A DNA stretch of 64,000 bases from Macropodus opercularis (GCA_030770545.1 CM061106.1:2320001-2384000), one strand, 5' to 3'; shown: positions 8,701 to 20,309, counted from the stretch's first letter. Program-made: numbers and translations. Notes: generated by a model not told the origin, from the letters alone.

Positions 8701-11245
8701 GCTGCTCCTGCCAGGTCCCACCTCTGGACCATCCCTGCTGCCAGTCTTATTAAGGTTTCGACAACACAGAGTTGCCATCAGCAGTGATATACGTGGAATG
8801 TTTCATCAGGTGCTGTTGCTCGCAGAAGACAGACCTCTGTTCAGGTTGCTCTGGCGAGATATGAAGAGAGATGTACCACCTTCAGTTTACGAGTGGAGGG
8901 TTTTACTGTTTGGGACCACATGCAGTCTATGCTGCGCGATATATGCTCTGCAAAGACACGTCAGCAACCACACTGAAGCCAATGACCATGTACGTGAGTG
9001 CGTTGAAAAGCCATTCTATGTGGACAATTGTTTGCACAGTCTTTCCTCCGAAGAAGAAGCAAAGGAATTTGTGGTGAAGCTACGAGACCTGCTAACCGGA
9101 CCTGGAGGTTTTGATCTGCGTCAGTGGGCCAGTAACGTTCCTTCCACCATCAGCCACCTCCCATCTGATATTATATCAAACAGTTGTGAGTTTTGGCTTA
9201 CTGACACATCTTCAAACCAACCAGAGTCTACACTGGGTTTGAAGTGGCCTTGTCAGTCTGACACATTACATTACAAACCTCGAGCAACAGACACCACTGT
9301 TACTACCATGTGTAGCATTTACCAGACATTGGCCAGCCAATATGACCCTTTAGCGTACATCTCCCCATACAAAGCCAGGGCAAAGGTAATAGTGCAACGT
9401 CTTTGGAGAAACAGGGAATGGGATGATCCTCAACTACCCACAGATTTGTTGCAGGCCTGGCAGACATGGGAGAGTGAGCTTCCTACCCTTTCAACCATCT
9501 CGCTTCCTAGGTGTTACACCAGCTCAGAGTTGGACCATCCACATAGCGTGAAGGATATTCCTGTTTTCTGTGATGCATCCAAGAACGCATATGCTTCTGT
9601 GGCTTACTTGAGAACCAAGGGGCCTCACGGGCACGTTGAAGTGGCTTTAATTGCTGCACGGTCTAGAGTTGCTCCAAAGAATCAACAGTCAATTCCCCGC
9701 TCATAGTTATGTGCTGCATTGACTGGTGCCCAGTTAGCGGATATGCTGAAGACTGAGTTCAGCATCCCAATCTGCTCTACCACCCTATGGTCAGACTCCA
9801 CCACTGTTCTGACATGGATTCAGTCTGAATCCTGTCGTTTCAAAGTATTTGTAGGCACCAGAGCTGCAGAAATCCAGGAGTTAACAGACTCACAGAGCTG
9901 GCGGTACGTTGACTCAAAGAGTAATCCAGCCGACAACATCACGCAAGGAAAATCGCTAGCAGAGTTAGCACAGCCAAGCAGGTGGAATAAAGGTCCATCA
10001 TTCCTGCAGGCATCGCCGGACACTTGGCCCCAGTCTCCCTCTATGCCTGCAATAGCAGAAGTGAATGAGCTAAGGAACACTGCATTCTGTGGTTTATCGG
10101 CCATGGCCATAGACCAAACCCTCCCTGATGTCAAGCAGTTTCACGGCTATAAAGACTTTCTAGATGCGGTAGCTCGTCGACTTCATGGGGCGGCTGATGA
10201 GACAGAACCTCTGTCAGCGGAGGATTTTCAACGTTTTCAAAGTCCAGCGAGAAAGCTTCCCTGCTGAAGTAGCACATCTTAGGTGCTGGATGAACAGTAC
10301 CTTCAACAAGCCATCTGCTACCATTAGCACCAAAGTCAAGTCAAAGCGTTTATTGTCATATGTGCATTGGAAAGCAAGTTTCCCTGTACAATGAAATTCT
10401 TACTTTGCTGTCCACAGTAAATGCCGAAGAAATTAGTAATAAAAGTAAGCATAATTGTATATATACACTTTAAGAGTAAAAATAAAATAAAATACAAACT
10501 GTGTAGTAATAAAACAAATTGTGTAGTAATAAAACTCAGAGAGTGAATTCAGACGAAGTGGCTCACTTGACATACAGACTGTTCACCCTGTAGTCTTGGG
10601 TCCCCGTAATCCCAGTACAAGGTTGATCATAGAGGATTTCGACACTAGACTAGACTAGACTAGACTGCACCATCGTGGACCAAAAAGGGTGTTTTCAGAG
10701 GTCAGACGGAGATATTGGATCATTAAGGGAAGACAGGCTATCCGGAAATACCAGCACAAATGTCAAGGCTGTCATAAGTGGAGAGGGAAACCTCAGATAC
10801 CCAGGATGGCTGATCCACCACCATCCAGACTTCGCTTATTTAAACCTGCATTTCATTCGACGGGTATTGACTGCTTCGGCACGTATCTTACTAAAGTTGC
10901 ACGGCATGAGAAGAGGTGGGGTATTGTTTTTAAGTGCCTGACTACTAGAGCCACTCATCTTGATCTCCTCAACAATATGGATATGGACTCCTTTATTATG
11001 GCACTGAGACGCTTCATTGCTCGTCGAGGAAAAACTGGCTGATATCTACTCAGACCAGGGAACAAATTTCAGAGGGGGTGAACGGGAGCTTCAAGAGACC
11101 TTTGCTGACCTCAGCCCTTAACTTCAGGAACAGCTTGCCCACCAACAGATTCACTTCATCTTCAACCCCCCAGGTGCCCCTCATTTTGGGAGGTGCTGGG
11201 AGAGAGAAATACGTTCCCTAAATCTCCTCTCTTGTCGACATAATA
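5771..11245 (+). pseudogene. BEL/Pao-type retrotransposon gag-pol, inactivated
   Basis: A 1,311-codon open frame (5771-9706) has the BEL/Pao order. It shows a coiled-coil gag section (about residues 125-185), a gag core (about 310-450), and Cys/His zinc-knuckle clusters such as CWRCGRGHQAARC (about 570-600). An aspartic protease segment carries ILDDGSE (about 665). Reverse transcriptase (about 910-1110) has FYVDN at the catalytic site, and an RNase H start has FCDASKNAYA near residue 1260. The frame is cut by TAG at 9704-9706 inside RNase H. The same frame resumes to 10267, then shifts near 10250. Integrase sequence resumes at 10640-11245 with HFGRCWERE near its end, with further stops at 11040-11120. 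A repeat insertion sits at 10330-10640, and a LINE interrupts the integrase near 11245. No 3' part or 3' LTR was found downstream of the LINE. The element is dead. Confidence 0.85.
10330..10640 (-). repeat. LINE-tail-like insertion within Pao integrase
   Basis: Integrase-like coding is interrupted by AT-rich non-coding DNA. It begins with CAAAGCGTTTATTGTCATAT and contains TGTACAATGAAATTCTTACT, an arrangement resembling the reversed 3' tail of fish LINEs such as the tail at 14020-14055. It contains a tandem TGTGTAGTAATAAAAC duplication near 10500-10535. Exact ends are uncertain. A (TAGAC)n run lies just after it at 10645-10665. Confidence 0.5.
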
Positions 11246-14056
11246 TATTTGCAGCAAAGGGGAGCAAGATGGCTACACTACGCAGCGCCATGACCGAACA
11301 GCAGACCCCGGCAAGAGCAGAGGTGGGGGGCTGTGTGTGTACGTGAACAACAGCTAGTGTACTAACACAGTGGCTATAGACAGTCACTGTTCACATAGAA
11401 TATCTGACTGTCAGATGCCGACCCTTTTACCTCCCAAGGGAGTTTACTGTAGTCATGGTCACGGCTGTGTACATACCACCGGATGCTAATGCTAAGTCAG
11501 CTATCGGACTCCTGCATTCAAGCATTAGCTGTTGCAATCCAGTCCTCAGAGCTCTGAGGGCTCCAGGTTTTCTGTTTGTCTTGTGACGTCATGTTCTCCC
11601 TCTGTGCTCCTCCCCTGTAATTAGTGGTTACACCTGTGTTTAATTTCCTGTTTGGTTCTGTATTTAAGCCTGCCCTCTTGTTTCTGTCCTTGTCGGTCCG
11701 TCGTCGTTATGTGATGTTGTTGCTGCCCGTGGTTCCTGTGTCATGTGAGTTTTTTTTTTGGAATTTGTCAAGTCATGTCATGTCATTTGAGTTATAGTCA
11801 AGCCAAGCCATGCCATTTGTGCTACTAATAAAGCCTAGTCAAGTCACATCCTAGTCTGAGTCTGCATTTGGGTCCACCTACTACCACCACACCAGCAGCA
11901 ATTGTCACATTAGCAACAAGCAGAGCATGTACCCTGACGCTGTGCAGATAGCAGAAGACTTTAACCATGCGGACTTAAAGGCAGCGCTCCCTAAGTTCCA
12001 CCAGCACGTAAAGTGCGCTACTAGGGGAGTGAAGACTTTGGACAAGGTCTACTCCAACATCAAACTGGGCTACAGGGCCAGACCACTACCACACCTGGGC
12101 CAGTCTGACCATCTGTCCCTGCTGCTCATTCCTGCATATGCCCCCATCAAGAAAACGGCTCCCACCATCACAAAGACTGTTGCCACATGGCCAGATGGTG
12201 CCTCCCAGCAGCTGCAGGACTGCTTTGACAGAACCAACTGGGAGATCTTTGAACATCAGGACCTGGAGATGTTCACAGACAGTCCTGTGCTACATCAAGA
12301 ACTGCATAGACACGGTCACAGTGGACAAACGCATCCGGGTCTCCCCCAACCAGAAGCCCTGGATGACCCGGAAGGTCCAGCAGCTGCTGAGGAAGAGGAA
12401 CAACGCCTACAGGTCCGGCAACAGAGATCTCTACAGCGCAGCCCAAGCCAACTTGAAGAGAGGTATCAGAAAGGCCAAAGCAGACTACAGGAGGAGGATT
12501 GAGGGCCACCTGGACAGTAACAGGGCGTCCAGCATCTCACCAACTACAGGACCAACGTCAAAGCTGCTGCAGGTGACCTCACATTAGCAGAGGAACTGAA
12601 TATCTTCTTTGCTCGCTTTGAAGTTTCTGCACCAGAGGCGGCGCAGCTACACCACACGGTGCACAGCAGCACGATCCTCAGTCTGGACCAACACGAGGTG
12701 AGACGCACCCTGCGAGCCGTCAACCCGAGGAAGGCGACTGGTCCTGATGGCGTCCCAGGACGTGTGCTGAGGGACTGTGCAGACGAGCTGACTGAGGTCT
12801 TCACAAAGATCTTCAACCGGTCCCTGGCACAGTCCACTGTCCCACCCTGCCTGAAGTCCTCCACCATAGTCCCCCTGCTCAAGAAGCCCCACATCTCCAG
12901 CCTCAATGACTACAGATCAGTGGCGCTGACCCCAGTGGTGACGAAAACTGGTCACAGCAAGCCTGCCCTCAAGACTCGACCCACACCAGTTTGCCTACAA
13001 AGCTGGAGGACCTGAGGCTCCCACATTCAACCTGCATGTGGATCAGCAGCTTCCTCTCTGGTCGCAGACAGAGAGTCAGAGTAGGCCACCACACATCCAC
13101 GGCCCTAAGCCTCAGCACCGGCTCCCCCCAGGGCTGTGTGCTGAGTCCGCTGCTCTACTCGCTCTACACACACGACTGCACCCCTGTCCATCACTGCAAC
13201 ACCATAATAAAATTTGCAGACGACACTACAGTGGTGGGGCTCATCTCTGACGGGGACGAGTCTGCCTACAGAGGCGAGGTGGAGCAACTATCGACGTGGT
13301 GTACGACCAACAACCTTCTCCTCAACATCTCAAAAACAAAAGAACTCATAATAGACTTCAGGAGGAGAAAGACAGACGTTCCACCATTACTCATCGGCAG
13401 GGACTGTGTGGTGGCAGACTTCCGCTTCCTAGGAGTCCACATTGAGCAGAGTCTGACCTGGAGAGCAAACACCTCTGAGCTGCTGAAAAAGGCCCAGCAG
13501 AGACTGTACTTCCTGAGGATACTCAGGAAGAGCAACATCACACAAAGACTGTTGGTGTCCTTCTACAGAACCACCATAGAAAGTATACTAACATACGGCA
13601 TCTGTATTTGGTTCACCAGCTGCACAGCAGCTCAGAGGAAAGCTCTCCAAGGCGTCATCAACACTGCACAGAAGATTGTTGGCTGCTCTCTCCCCACACT
13701 GGAAAACCTACACAGCTCCCGTTGCCTCAGGAAAGCACAGGACATTATAAAAGACACTTCACACCCAGGCCACTCCCTGTTCGAACTGTTGCCTTCAGGC
13801 AGACGGTTCAGACTATGTAGAGCGAGGACAAACAGACTTCAGCACAGTTGCTATCCCACTTTAATATCCGCTCTGAACGCTGCTGAAAAATAATGCTGGA
13901 TCGATGCAATGTACGATGTTTGTGTGGGTTTTTAGGTGTTTTTTATTCTTATTTATTGTTTTAGTTGTTTTTTTAAACCTCGTATGAATGATGCAATGAC
14001 TGGAGAGCACTTTTTAAATTTCATTGTACAGGTGACAATGACAATAAACTATCTAT
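11246..14056 (+). mobile_element. LINE (non-LTR retrotransposon), EN-RT remnant
   Basis: Endonuclease-like sequence starts near 11300 and resumes after a nested LTR at 11910, with DFNHADLKAALPKFHQH near 11948 and GQSDHLSLLLIP near 12095. Reverse transcriptase follows across 12660-13890. The fingers segment contains NPRKATGPDGVPGRVL at about 12723, and the catalytic segment contains SPQGCVLSPLLYSLY at about 13118 and IIKFADDTTVVG at about 13207. A frameshift near 12290-12300 and another near 12960-13010 break the frame. The 3' end is a non-coding tail ending in TGACAATGACAATAAA near 14045, typical of fish LINE 3' ends. The family resembles CR1/Rex1/Jockey-group LINEs; the clade was not settled. 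It is inserted in the Pao integrase. Confidence 0.85.
11530..11909 (+). mobile_element. Solo LTR nested in the LINE endonuclease
   Basis: The 380-bp insert begins TGTTGC and ends GTCACA (TG...CA). It is flanked by the 5-bp direct repeat TTAGC (11525-11529 and 11910-11914). Removing it restores a continuous endonuclease reading frame across the junction. It contains a TATTTAAG box near 11660 and an AATAAA near 11828, which fits an LTR promoter and polyadenylation site. No internal retroelement sequence remains, so LTR-LTR recombination is inferred. Confidence 0.85.
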
Positions 14057-14864
14057 TGTTCACTGCGGTTTCAACAAACAACTGTAATGACATTTTATAT
14101 AATTACTTCTTGTCCTAAAACATTCATTTCCTATTTTCATTGCAATAGGTTTCTCATTAAAAATTGCATTGGACAATTTTCAAGTGTTGAGTTCAGAATG
14201 AAATCATCAATTTTAACAAGTTTTTTTTAATAGTTAAATTAAATAAATACTGTAACTGGCAAGAAAAAAAAAATTTGCTAAATTTTTTTTTAGTAAAAAA
14301 GAAAAACATTAGATAATAGGTACAGTAGCAATATTCGTCAGCCACAATAATATGAGCAGCTATCGTCATAGCACCATGAAAACTAATAATTGGTGATAAC
14401 TGTGATTGCAGTTTAAATTATAACATGTGACAGACAAATCAATTTAATGTAGAGTAATTAAAATGAGGCAACACTTTTAATTTCTAAAAGGACAGTCTGC
14501 TAAACTGGTAGATCAGTAACTAGAACCAACTTGTCCTGATGTTCACAGAATAAATCTCCATAGAGATTTAATTCAACTTCCTTCATTCTACTTTTGTGAA
14601 ACCGGGTCGGGGTTAAATTAAGGGTACGGTCAGGATAAGAGTTTAATCACAATACACAATAAATATGCATGGTAACAAGGCCTTCACTGATCCTGCTTTT
14701 GTGAAACTAAAGACAAATTCAACAACAACACGGGGAAAAACTCGGCTTAATCCGTGATCTTGGTTTTGTGCAACTGCTCTCAGGACCAGAACGAAAACCA
14801 AACCCACAACAGATGCTGATAAACAAGCTGTTACATATTATGCTGCGACTAAGACTAAAACTAG
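14057..14864. other. AT-rich intergenic
   Basis: No gene is seen. Homopolymer T and A runs lie at 14221-14300. The missing 3' part of the Pao element is not found here. Around 14720-14860 the sequence leads into the GIMAP exon but carries stops in all frames. Confidence 0.5.
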
Positions 14865-15785
14865 AGAGACGCTGGGAAGACTGGAATTGGAAAAAGTGCC
14901 AGTGGAAACACGATACTGGGTCGAAAGGCTTTTGATTCAAAGTTCTCTGCTCAGTCTATGACTGTAAACTGTAAAAAGGCAGAAGGTTTTGTCTGTGGGC
15001 AGATGGTTGCTGTTGTTGACACCCCAGGTCTGTTTGACACCAGATATGACAAAGATAAAACCACCAGAGATCTGAGTCAGTGCATCTTCTACGCTGCTCC
15101 TGGACCCCACGTCTTCCTGGTGGTCGTCAGGTTGGGAAGGTTCACTGAAGAGGAAAAGAAGTCGGTCGAGAAGATTCAAGAAATCTTTGGTCCGGATGCA
15201 GACAAATACAGTTTGGTTCTATTTACTGGTGGTGATCAGCTTGAAGGATCCATTGAAGAATTCATGGATGAATGTTCAGAGCTTCAAGAACTTGTGTCCA
15301 GATGTAACAACCAGTATCACGTCTTCAATAATAAGACAGACGATCGCTCTCAGGTTGATGAGCTGCTGCAGAAGATCAGAGACATAGTGATGGAAAACGG
15401 AGGAAGTCACTACACCAACGAGATGTTTCAAGAGGCAGAGAGAGCGATTGAAGAGAAGAAACAACAGATCCTGAAAGAGAAGGTAGAGAAAATACGCAGA
15501 GAACGAGAGGAAATAGAGAAAAAACTCCAGGAAAAATATGAGGAACAGATGAAGAAAATACAAGAAGAGGGAAACGTCAAGATGACTGACATGTTGAATG
15601 AATTAAAGGAGGAACATGACAGAGAGCTGAGGGAGGAAAAAGAAAAGTTGCAGACCATGTATGAAACTAAGGCCAGACAGGAATCTGAGGAGTTAAATCC
15701 ATTTTTTCCTCTGATTCAGCTTGGCAAATGGATAACTGGTGGACTGGAGTTATTGGGCAAAGAAGTAACAAGCCGCTTCAAATAG
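14865..15785 (+). CDS. GIMAP/AIG1-type GTPase, 5'-incomplete
   Basis: The frame is open from 14865 to the TAG at 15783. It includes the P-loop GKTGIGKSASGN just after its start, then DTPGLFD (G3, about residue 50 of the open frame). It continues through the rest of the AIG1 G domain and into a long charged coiled coil (about residues 190-270) rich in KEK/REE, ending near a hydrophobic FFPLIQLGKWITGGLELL stretch that may associate with membranes. GIMAPs are immune-associated GTPases that oligomerise on intracellular membranes. The ATG at 14958 would start after the P-loop and cannot give an active G domain. The G1-containing reading frame is closed upstream by TAG at 14862. Either an upstream exon splices in, possibly at CTAG|AGAGAC, or the 5' end is broken. 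Confidence 0.8.
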   Translation, partial: RDAGKTGIGKSASGNTILGRKAFDSKFSAQSMTVNCKKAEGFVCGQMVAVVDTPGLFDTRYDKDKTTRDLSQCIFYAAPGPHVFLVVVRLGRFTEEEKKSVEKIQEIFGPDADKYSLVLFTGGDQLEGSIEEFMDECSELQELVSRCNNQYHVFNNKTDDRSQVDELLQKIRDIVMENGGSHYTNEMFQEAERAIEEKKQQILKEKVEKIRREREEIEKKLQEKYEEQMKKIQEEGNVKMTDMLNELKEEHDRELREEKEKLQTMYETKARQESEELNPFFPLIQLGKWITGGLELLGKEVTSRFK

Positions 15786-16149
15786 TGAGTGGTTCTAAAT
15801 TCAGTTAGTTTATCTCCTCAGGTCAAATAAAATACTGAATCCACAGAACCGTGCAGTTGTCGCGTGAATAAACAAGCTGTTATGTGTTAGTTTGTTGTCT
15901 TGATTAGTTGACAAATAAACAACTTTATTGTGTTTTAGTTCATGCATTTAATCCCTTTGTGACTTATGCCATGTTTTACATTGAATTCCTGTTACATTTG
16001 TCTGTCAGATGGTAAATTGATACATTATTGGATTGTATTAACAGCATTGTCTTGTGTTTCACTAATGATTTTGACTGTGAAGACTAGAACGTGTTTATGT
16101 GCTAAGATGAACTAAAATAAAAGAGGTATTCAAATTATATTAAATATTG
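15786..16149. other. GIMAP 3' flank
   Basis: No further coding sequence is seen. AATAAA-type signals occur near 15827 and 16117 and could serve as the 3' end of the GIMAP transcript. Confidence 0.4.
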
Positions 16150-16600
16150 AGTCTGTTGTCAAAGATGTTCCAGCTCAGAAGAATTCAATCAGACACATCA
16201 ATAAGGTTCAAATAATTAAACATGAATTTATCTCCAATGGTGAGATGTGAAATATGCAAAGGCAGGTGAACAAAGTCTCCTCAAAGGATGGAGCCTGGCA
16301 CAGAACGTCTCAACTCCTCTATCCAGGGAGTGGGTTTTAAACCCTCAACCTGCGTCAGTCGAAGGTGAATATTTCATCCTGATTCGGATGAAATAGCTGA
16401 AACTGACAAAGCGATTACCAAGACAGTTTGTGAATTGTTTTGTCCAACAAGCCAGATTGTCCTCTGGGCGCTGCCGAGGCCAGCGAGTGTCCAGCACAAC
16501 CAGATTCCCTGAAACTAAACGACTGTAACATACGTAACAACAACCAGACACACAACTATATTGTATGCAAACAACACAAATTGGATTCAAGCTGCATCAT
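16150..16600. repeat. Dispersed repeat, copy 1 (pair with 51560-51960)
   Basis: This region aligns in the same orientation with 51560-51960. Shared landmarks are GCGATTACCAAG or its variant, GAATTGTTTTG, and a CCAGA-TCCTCTG block followed by GCCGC/GCTGC. Next comes GGCCAGC(A)AGCGTCC or a variant, and finally CAGATT(T)CC(C)TG(G)AAA. The divergence suggests an old element. Open frames across it are not considered coding. Confidence 0.6.
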
Positions 16601-17004
16601 GTGCTTCTCTGCGTCTCTGGGCACAAACCAAAGCTAAGGATGAAGGAACTGAAGCAACGTGAAGCTATTGTTTCAATAATAATTCACTGTGTCAACACAT
16701 GTGATGTTGTAGTTTGGCGCCATCTGCTGGTGAACTCGTAACATTAATTTCAGGGCAGCGTCATGAACCTGAGGCTCTAGTTGAGCACAGAAAACAAAGA
16801 TTAATTATGTTTTAGAAATTATTACTTATACACAATTTACAAAACATAAATCACTAAACACTTCTGACATTGTGTCATGTTGCAAAACATTAGCAGAAAA
16901 ATGTGAACATGACATCAACACAGCAGTCAACAGTTACACACAACTGGACACAGTTGTTTCTACTGACCAATAATTTAGGACACAAGTCAGAAGAACCAAA
17001 CAAG

Positions 17005-17280
17005 TGGAGACGCCCCCAGTGTAGGAAGGAGCGATGCCACAGATCCTTCATCCACTGCTGTTAGACTCTACAACCAACCAGTCTAACAGCCACCGTGCAG
17101 ATCATCTGCTGTAGTTGATCTGGGACTTTATGTTCAGTGTCTGGTATTTGGAACAGTTGGGAATTTGCATAATGGGTCATTTTCTTTGCACACTTTCATT
17201 CTTTTGCACCTTAATATTTTTTTGTAGCTGTTGTAACGATTGAATTTCCACAATGTAGGATCAATAAAGAATTATCTTAT
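17005..17280 (+). repeat. LINE 3'-end fragment
   Basis: Contains GGAAGGAGCGATGCCACAGA and the following GTTAGACTCTACAACCAACC, the end of a LINE ORF2-like sequence. A T-rich 3' tail follows, ending with ATCAATAAAGAATTATCTTA near 17250-17280. An antisense fragment of the same family lies at 48120-48275. The stretch from 16601 to 17004 shows nothing assignable. Confidence 0.6.
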
Positions 17281-17510
17281 GTTAGAGCAAGCTTTTAATT
17301 GTAGCCAATCAGTAAACTGTAATGTAAATACTGACTCAATTATATAATATTAATACTAAAACCATGTCTTAATGTTAATTAAATTTTAATACTAACAGTG
17401 GAGGAAAATCTACTTCTATAGAGGAAGAAACCTCCAGCAGAGCCAGGCTCAGTGTGGGCGAACGTCTGCCTTGACCGGTTGGAGTGAAGGGATAGAGAAG
17501 AGAGAAAAGA

Positions 17511-17520
17511 ACAACAACAT

Positions 17521-17567
<47 letters not shown>

Positions 17568-17616
17568 GCAACAACAACAGCAACAACAGCAACAACAACA
17601 ACAACAACAACAACAG
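17511..17616. repeat. (CAA)n trinucleotide microsatellite
   Basis: About 105 bp of CAA repeats with a few CAT and CAG interruptions. It produces artificial poly-Leu and poly-Val frames on the minus strand that should not be annotated as proteins. Confidence 0.95.
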
Positions 17617-18689
17617 ACTCAGGCAGGATGGTTGGACCAGCAGCTGAACACTGAGACACAGGCTCTGAGTCTGATGATACCTGTAGATGAGAATAGAGAG
17701 AGACAGAAAGAGAGAAACACAACTAGGAGAGAACAGAGACAAAGTTAGTCACATCATTAACTTGTTGTAATAAGTGGAGTCAGTTACTTTTCCACAAAGA
17801 CCAACATAAACCTACTATTGTTATTCAACTAGTAAATGTGTGCCCACACAAAATATCAGCATTTTCTAATCAATAAGAGAAGATGTTTCATTTTAAGAAA
17901 CTCGTGTTTTATTCCTGTGTTTTGGAACTGACTAAAATACAGAATGGACTCAAATACAGATTTTATTCTTTACTCCCAACTGCTTCCTCTGTCTTTTCTG
18001 TAACGTTTAATGTCATCTGAACTAAAATCTAAATCATCAGTGGTTGGCTGCAGATTCTGCTTCAGTCTTTTAGGCCTGTTTGATCCAAGCTGCACTGTTT
18101 GGATGTTATTGGTTTTTTTAATGACCTTGAACACTCTACTGTAAATCTTTGTCCATATGGGTAAAGTCAGCATGTTTTCTATTTCATTTCCCCTTTAAGT
18201 CCCAGGTCTCATGACCTGCTGACCATGTCTGTTTGGATAGAAGCACATGGACACACAAAGAATCTAGTCACAACAAGATCTGACTCTGAAGCTGTAGCTG
18301 CAGTGAAACTATGAACCAGGTCCAGGAAAACCTTCATCACATTTACCAGAAGGTGAATGAATCCAGTTTTGTGTCAGTCAAAGATCACTGAGCTGTTTGA
18401 ACAGAAATTTGCTCTTTGGTCTTTACTCCGTCCTCTAGTTGTTGACAGTGTCTGTGGAGTCCAGAAACAGAGTTAGGGTTAGTCATGAATGTTTTTATTT
18501 CACTCAGTCATGTTGTGTTTGTTTCAGAAGATTATCAGTGTAGTTATTGAAGCTGTTTTCTCAGGAACATGCAGCTGAAAACGTCACAATGTCTGACTCC
18601 CTTCATCAAACGTCCATAGAGTCATGTAGTTAGAATGTGTTGTAGAATTTAACGTTCATGTTCTTCACCTGTTAACAGTGTTTCGCAGA
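17617..18689. other. Intergenic, nothing assignable
   Basis: No gene, RNA or clear mobile element was recognised in this roughly 1-kb stretch. A short TTAGGGTTAG occurs near 18472, too short to interpret. Confidence 0.45.
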
Positions 18690-19560
18690 AGCTTAAGGAC
18701 ACACTGTGCCAACCATCCAGCAAGTAGTGGTGCAGTGGAAAGAGCAAATAGACTCTAAAACAAAACTTAAAAATTGATGGCTGAAACGAAGCTTTCATGG
18801 CTTAAAGTTTTACCGTTGGCCGTTGTGGGGTCGTCCAGATAAAGCAACTGGACTTTCTCCTTATAAGATTCTGTCGGGGCAACCTATGCGAATGACCAAC
18901 ACACCTTTTCCTCAAAATCAATTAACCTTAACAGGGATGGATGACGATATGATGAAGTACTGTTGTGCACTTAACCAGAGTCTTAAGCTCATCTTTCCCA
19001 AGGTTAAAGCAGCCGTCCCTGAGCCTGCAGTTGGTCACTACTCAACATCCAGTCTGGGGATTGGATCGTGGTGAAGAATCTCAGACGGCACCAGCCCCGG
19101 TGGACAGGACTGTACCAAGTGCAGTCCCGATTCCTGAGAGGGACACGTGGATCAATGCGGCCCACTGCAAAGGGTTAGGGTTAAATTTAGAGATCTTCAT
19201 CTATTAGCGGCCAATGATAAATCACACAGATTAACATTACTCAAACATGAAATGGCCCTTGATTATCTTTTAGCTAAATCTGGAGGTATGTGCCTAACTT
19301 TATATTTAACAGGAGATGCTTGTGTCAATCTCATTCCAGATAATTCCGATAATATCACAGCACTAGAAAAAAAAATCTGAGATGCATTTATTCCCCACGA
19401 ACCTGCAGGTTTTAGTTTTAACAAATGGCTGGTAGACCAATTTGGTCTTTGCAGGTATTGTACAAATTTTGATTCCTATTTTTATGGTTTTTTGGAATTA
19501 ACTGTTGCCTTTTCATTTCAATGGATAGATGGAGCGATTGGAAGAGAACATACGTCTAGA
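18690..19560 (+). pseudogene. Endogenous retrovirus remnant: integrase end plus env TM-like
   Basis: A decayed retroviral sequence. 18694-18900 resembles the end of a retroviral integrase core, including the SSGAVERAN segment, and 18900-19180 resembles its C-terminal region (PKVKAAVPEPAVG at about 18996). It continues without a gap into a transmembrane-subunit-like stretch at 19190-19380, with ALDYLLAKSGGMCL and a Cys pair. This is followed by a hydrophobic segment to about 19540. The pol-env order on one strand supports a retrovirus-like origin and not a simple LTR transposon. The frame is broken by stops and shifts in several places (near 18770, 19073, 19130 and 19378), so nothing functional can be made. 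Gag, protease, RT and the LTR ends were not found. Confidence 0.65.
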
Positions 19561-20309
19561 TGTTAAAATACCAGTCAACTCAATAGAAACAACTGTGAAT
19601 CCCATATCTGAATGGGCTCCAGGAAACCCTTTTATCAAAAGCGATGTAGAAAAATAGATCACATGAGTCACTAATGGTAACCTTTATCTTTTATTTTATT
19701 TTGTATTTTTTGTTTTGTTTAAAATAATAATATTATTTGTTTTATATTTTTATTTCTTTATATAGCTATGCTGGTTATTTTATACTGTAATAATAGTTTT
19801 GCATAACTACAAAATATTATTATCACTACTATTACTATATTTTTCTTTTTTAAATTGTGTTGACACTTGGGGTCAAAAGGGAGGATATGTGGGAGAAAAA
19901 TTAAAAAATGGGAACCAACATTTGTGTTTGCTAATAACAGAAAGCTTTGATGTTTCACGGGAAAGAGGAAACAAGAAGTTAAGGAAAAGGTTCATTCATG
20001 TGGTAGTTGTTGATTCAACAGTAACTACCAGGGGGTTTGTCTGATGCCCAAATGGAATAAACATTTAGATAAGCAAGGCCACGAGAATGTTACACCATGT
20101 AATGTGGGTAAACTCTGTCTCAGTACATAAGAAGCTCTTGATCGAACACTCATCAGAAGCCTGCTGAAGTAACTGCTGCTTCTCCATGTCAACATGTAAA
20201 TTAAACAGACGATTCATCACATTTTCCAGGTTTTGATTCTTCCTGAATTCTTTTCAGAATGAGCAACTCTCAGATTAATGTAAAAGATTTTTCCACGACG
20301 TGTTAGCAG
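19561..20309. other. ERV 3' flank, AT-rich
   Basis: T-rich DNA (19670-19860), then 19860-20110 with an AATAAA near 20056 that may be the 3' non-coding end or LTR of the ERV remnant. No matching 5' LTR was found, so the assignment is weak. Confidence 0.35.

Noticed and set aside
17375..17742. Poly-Val and poly-Leu proteins on the minus strand
   Set aside because: Direct translations of the (CAA)n microsatellite.
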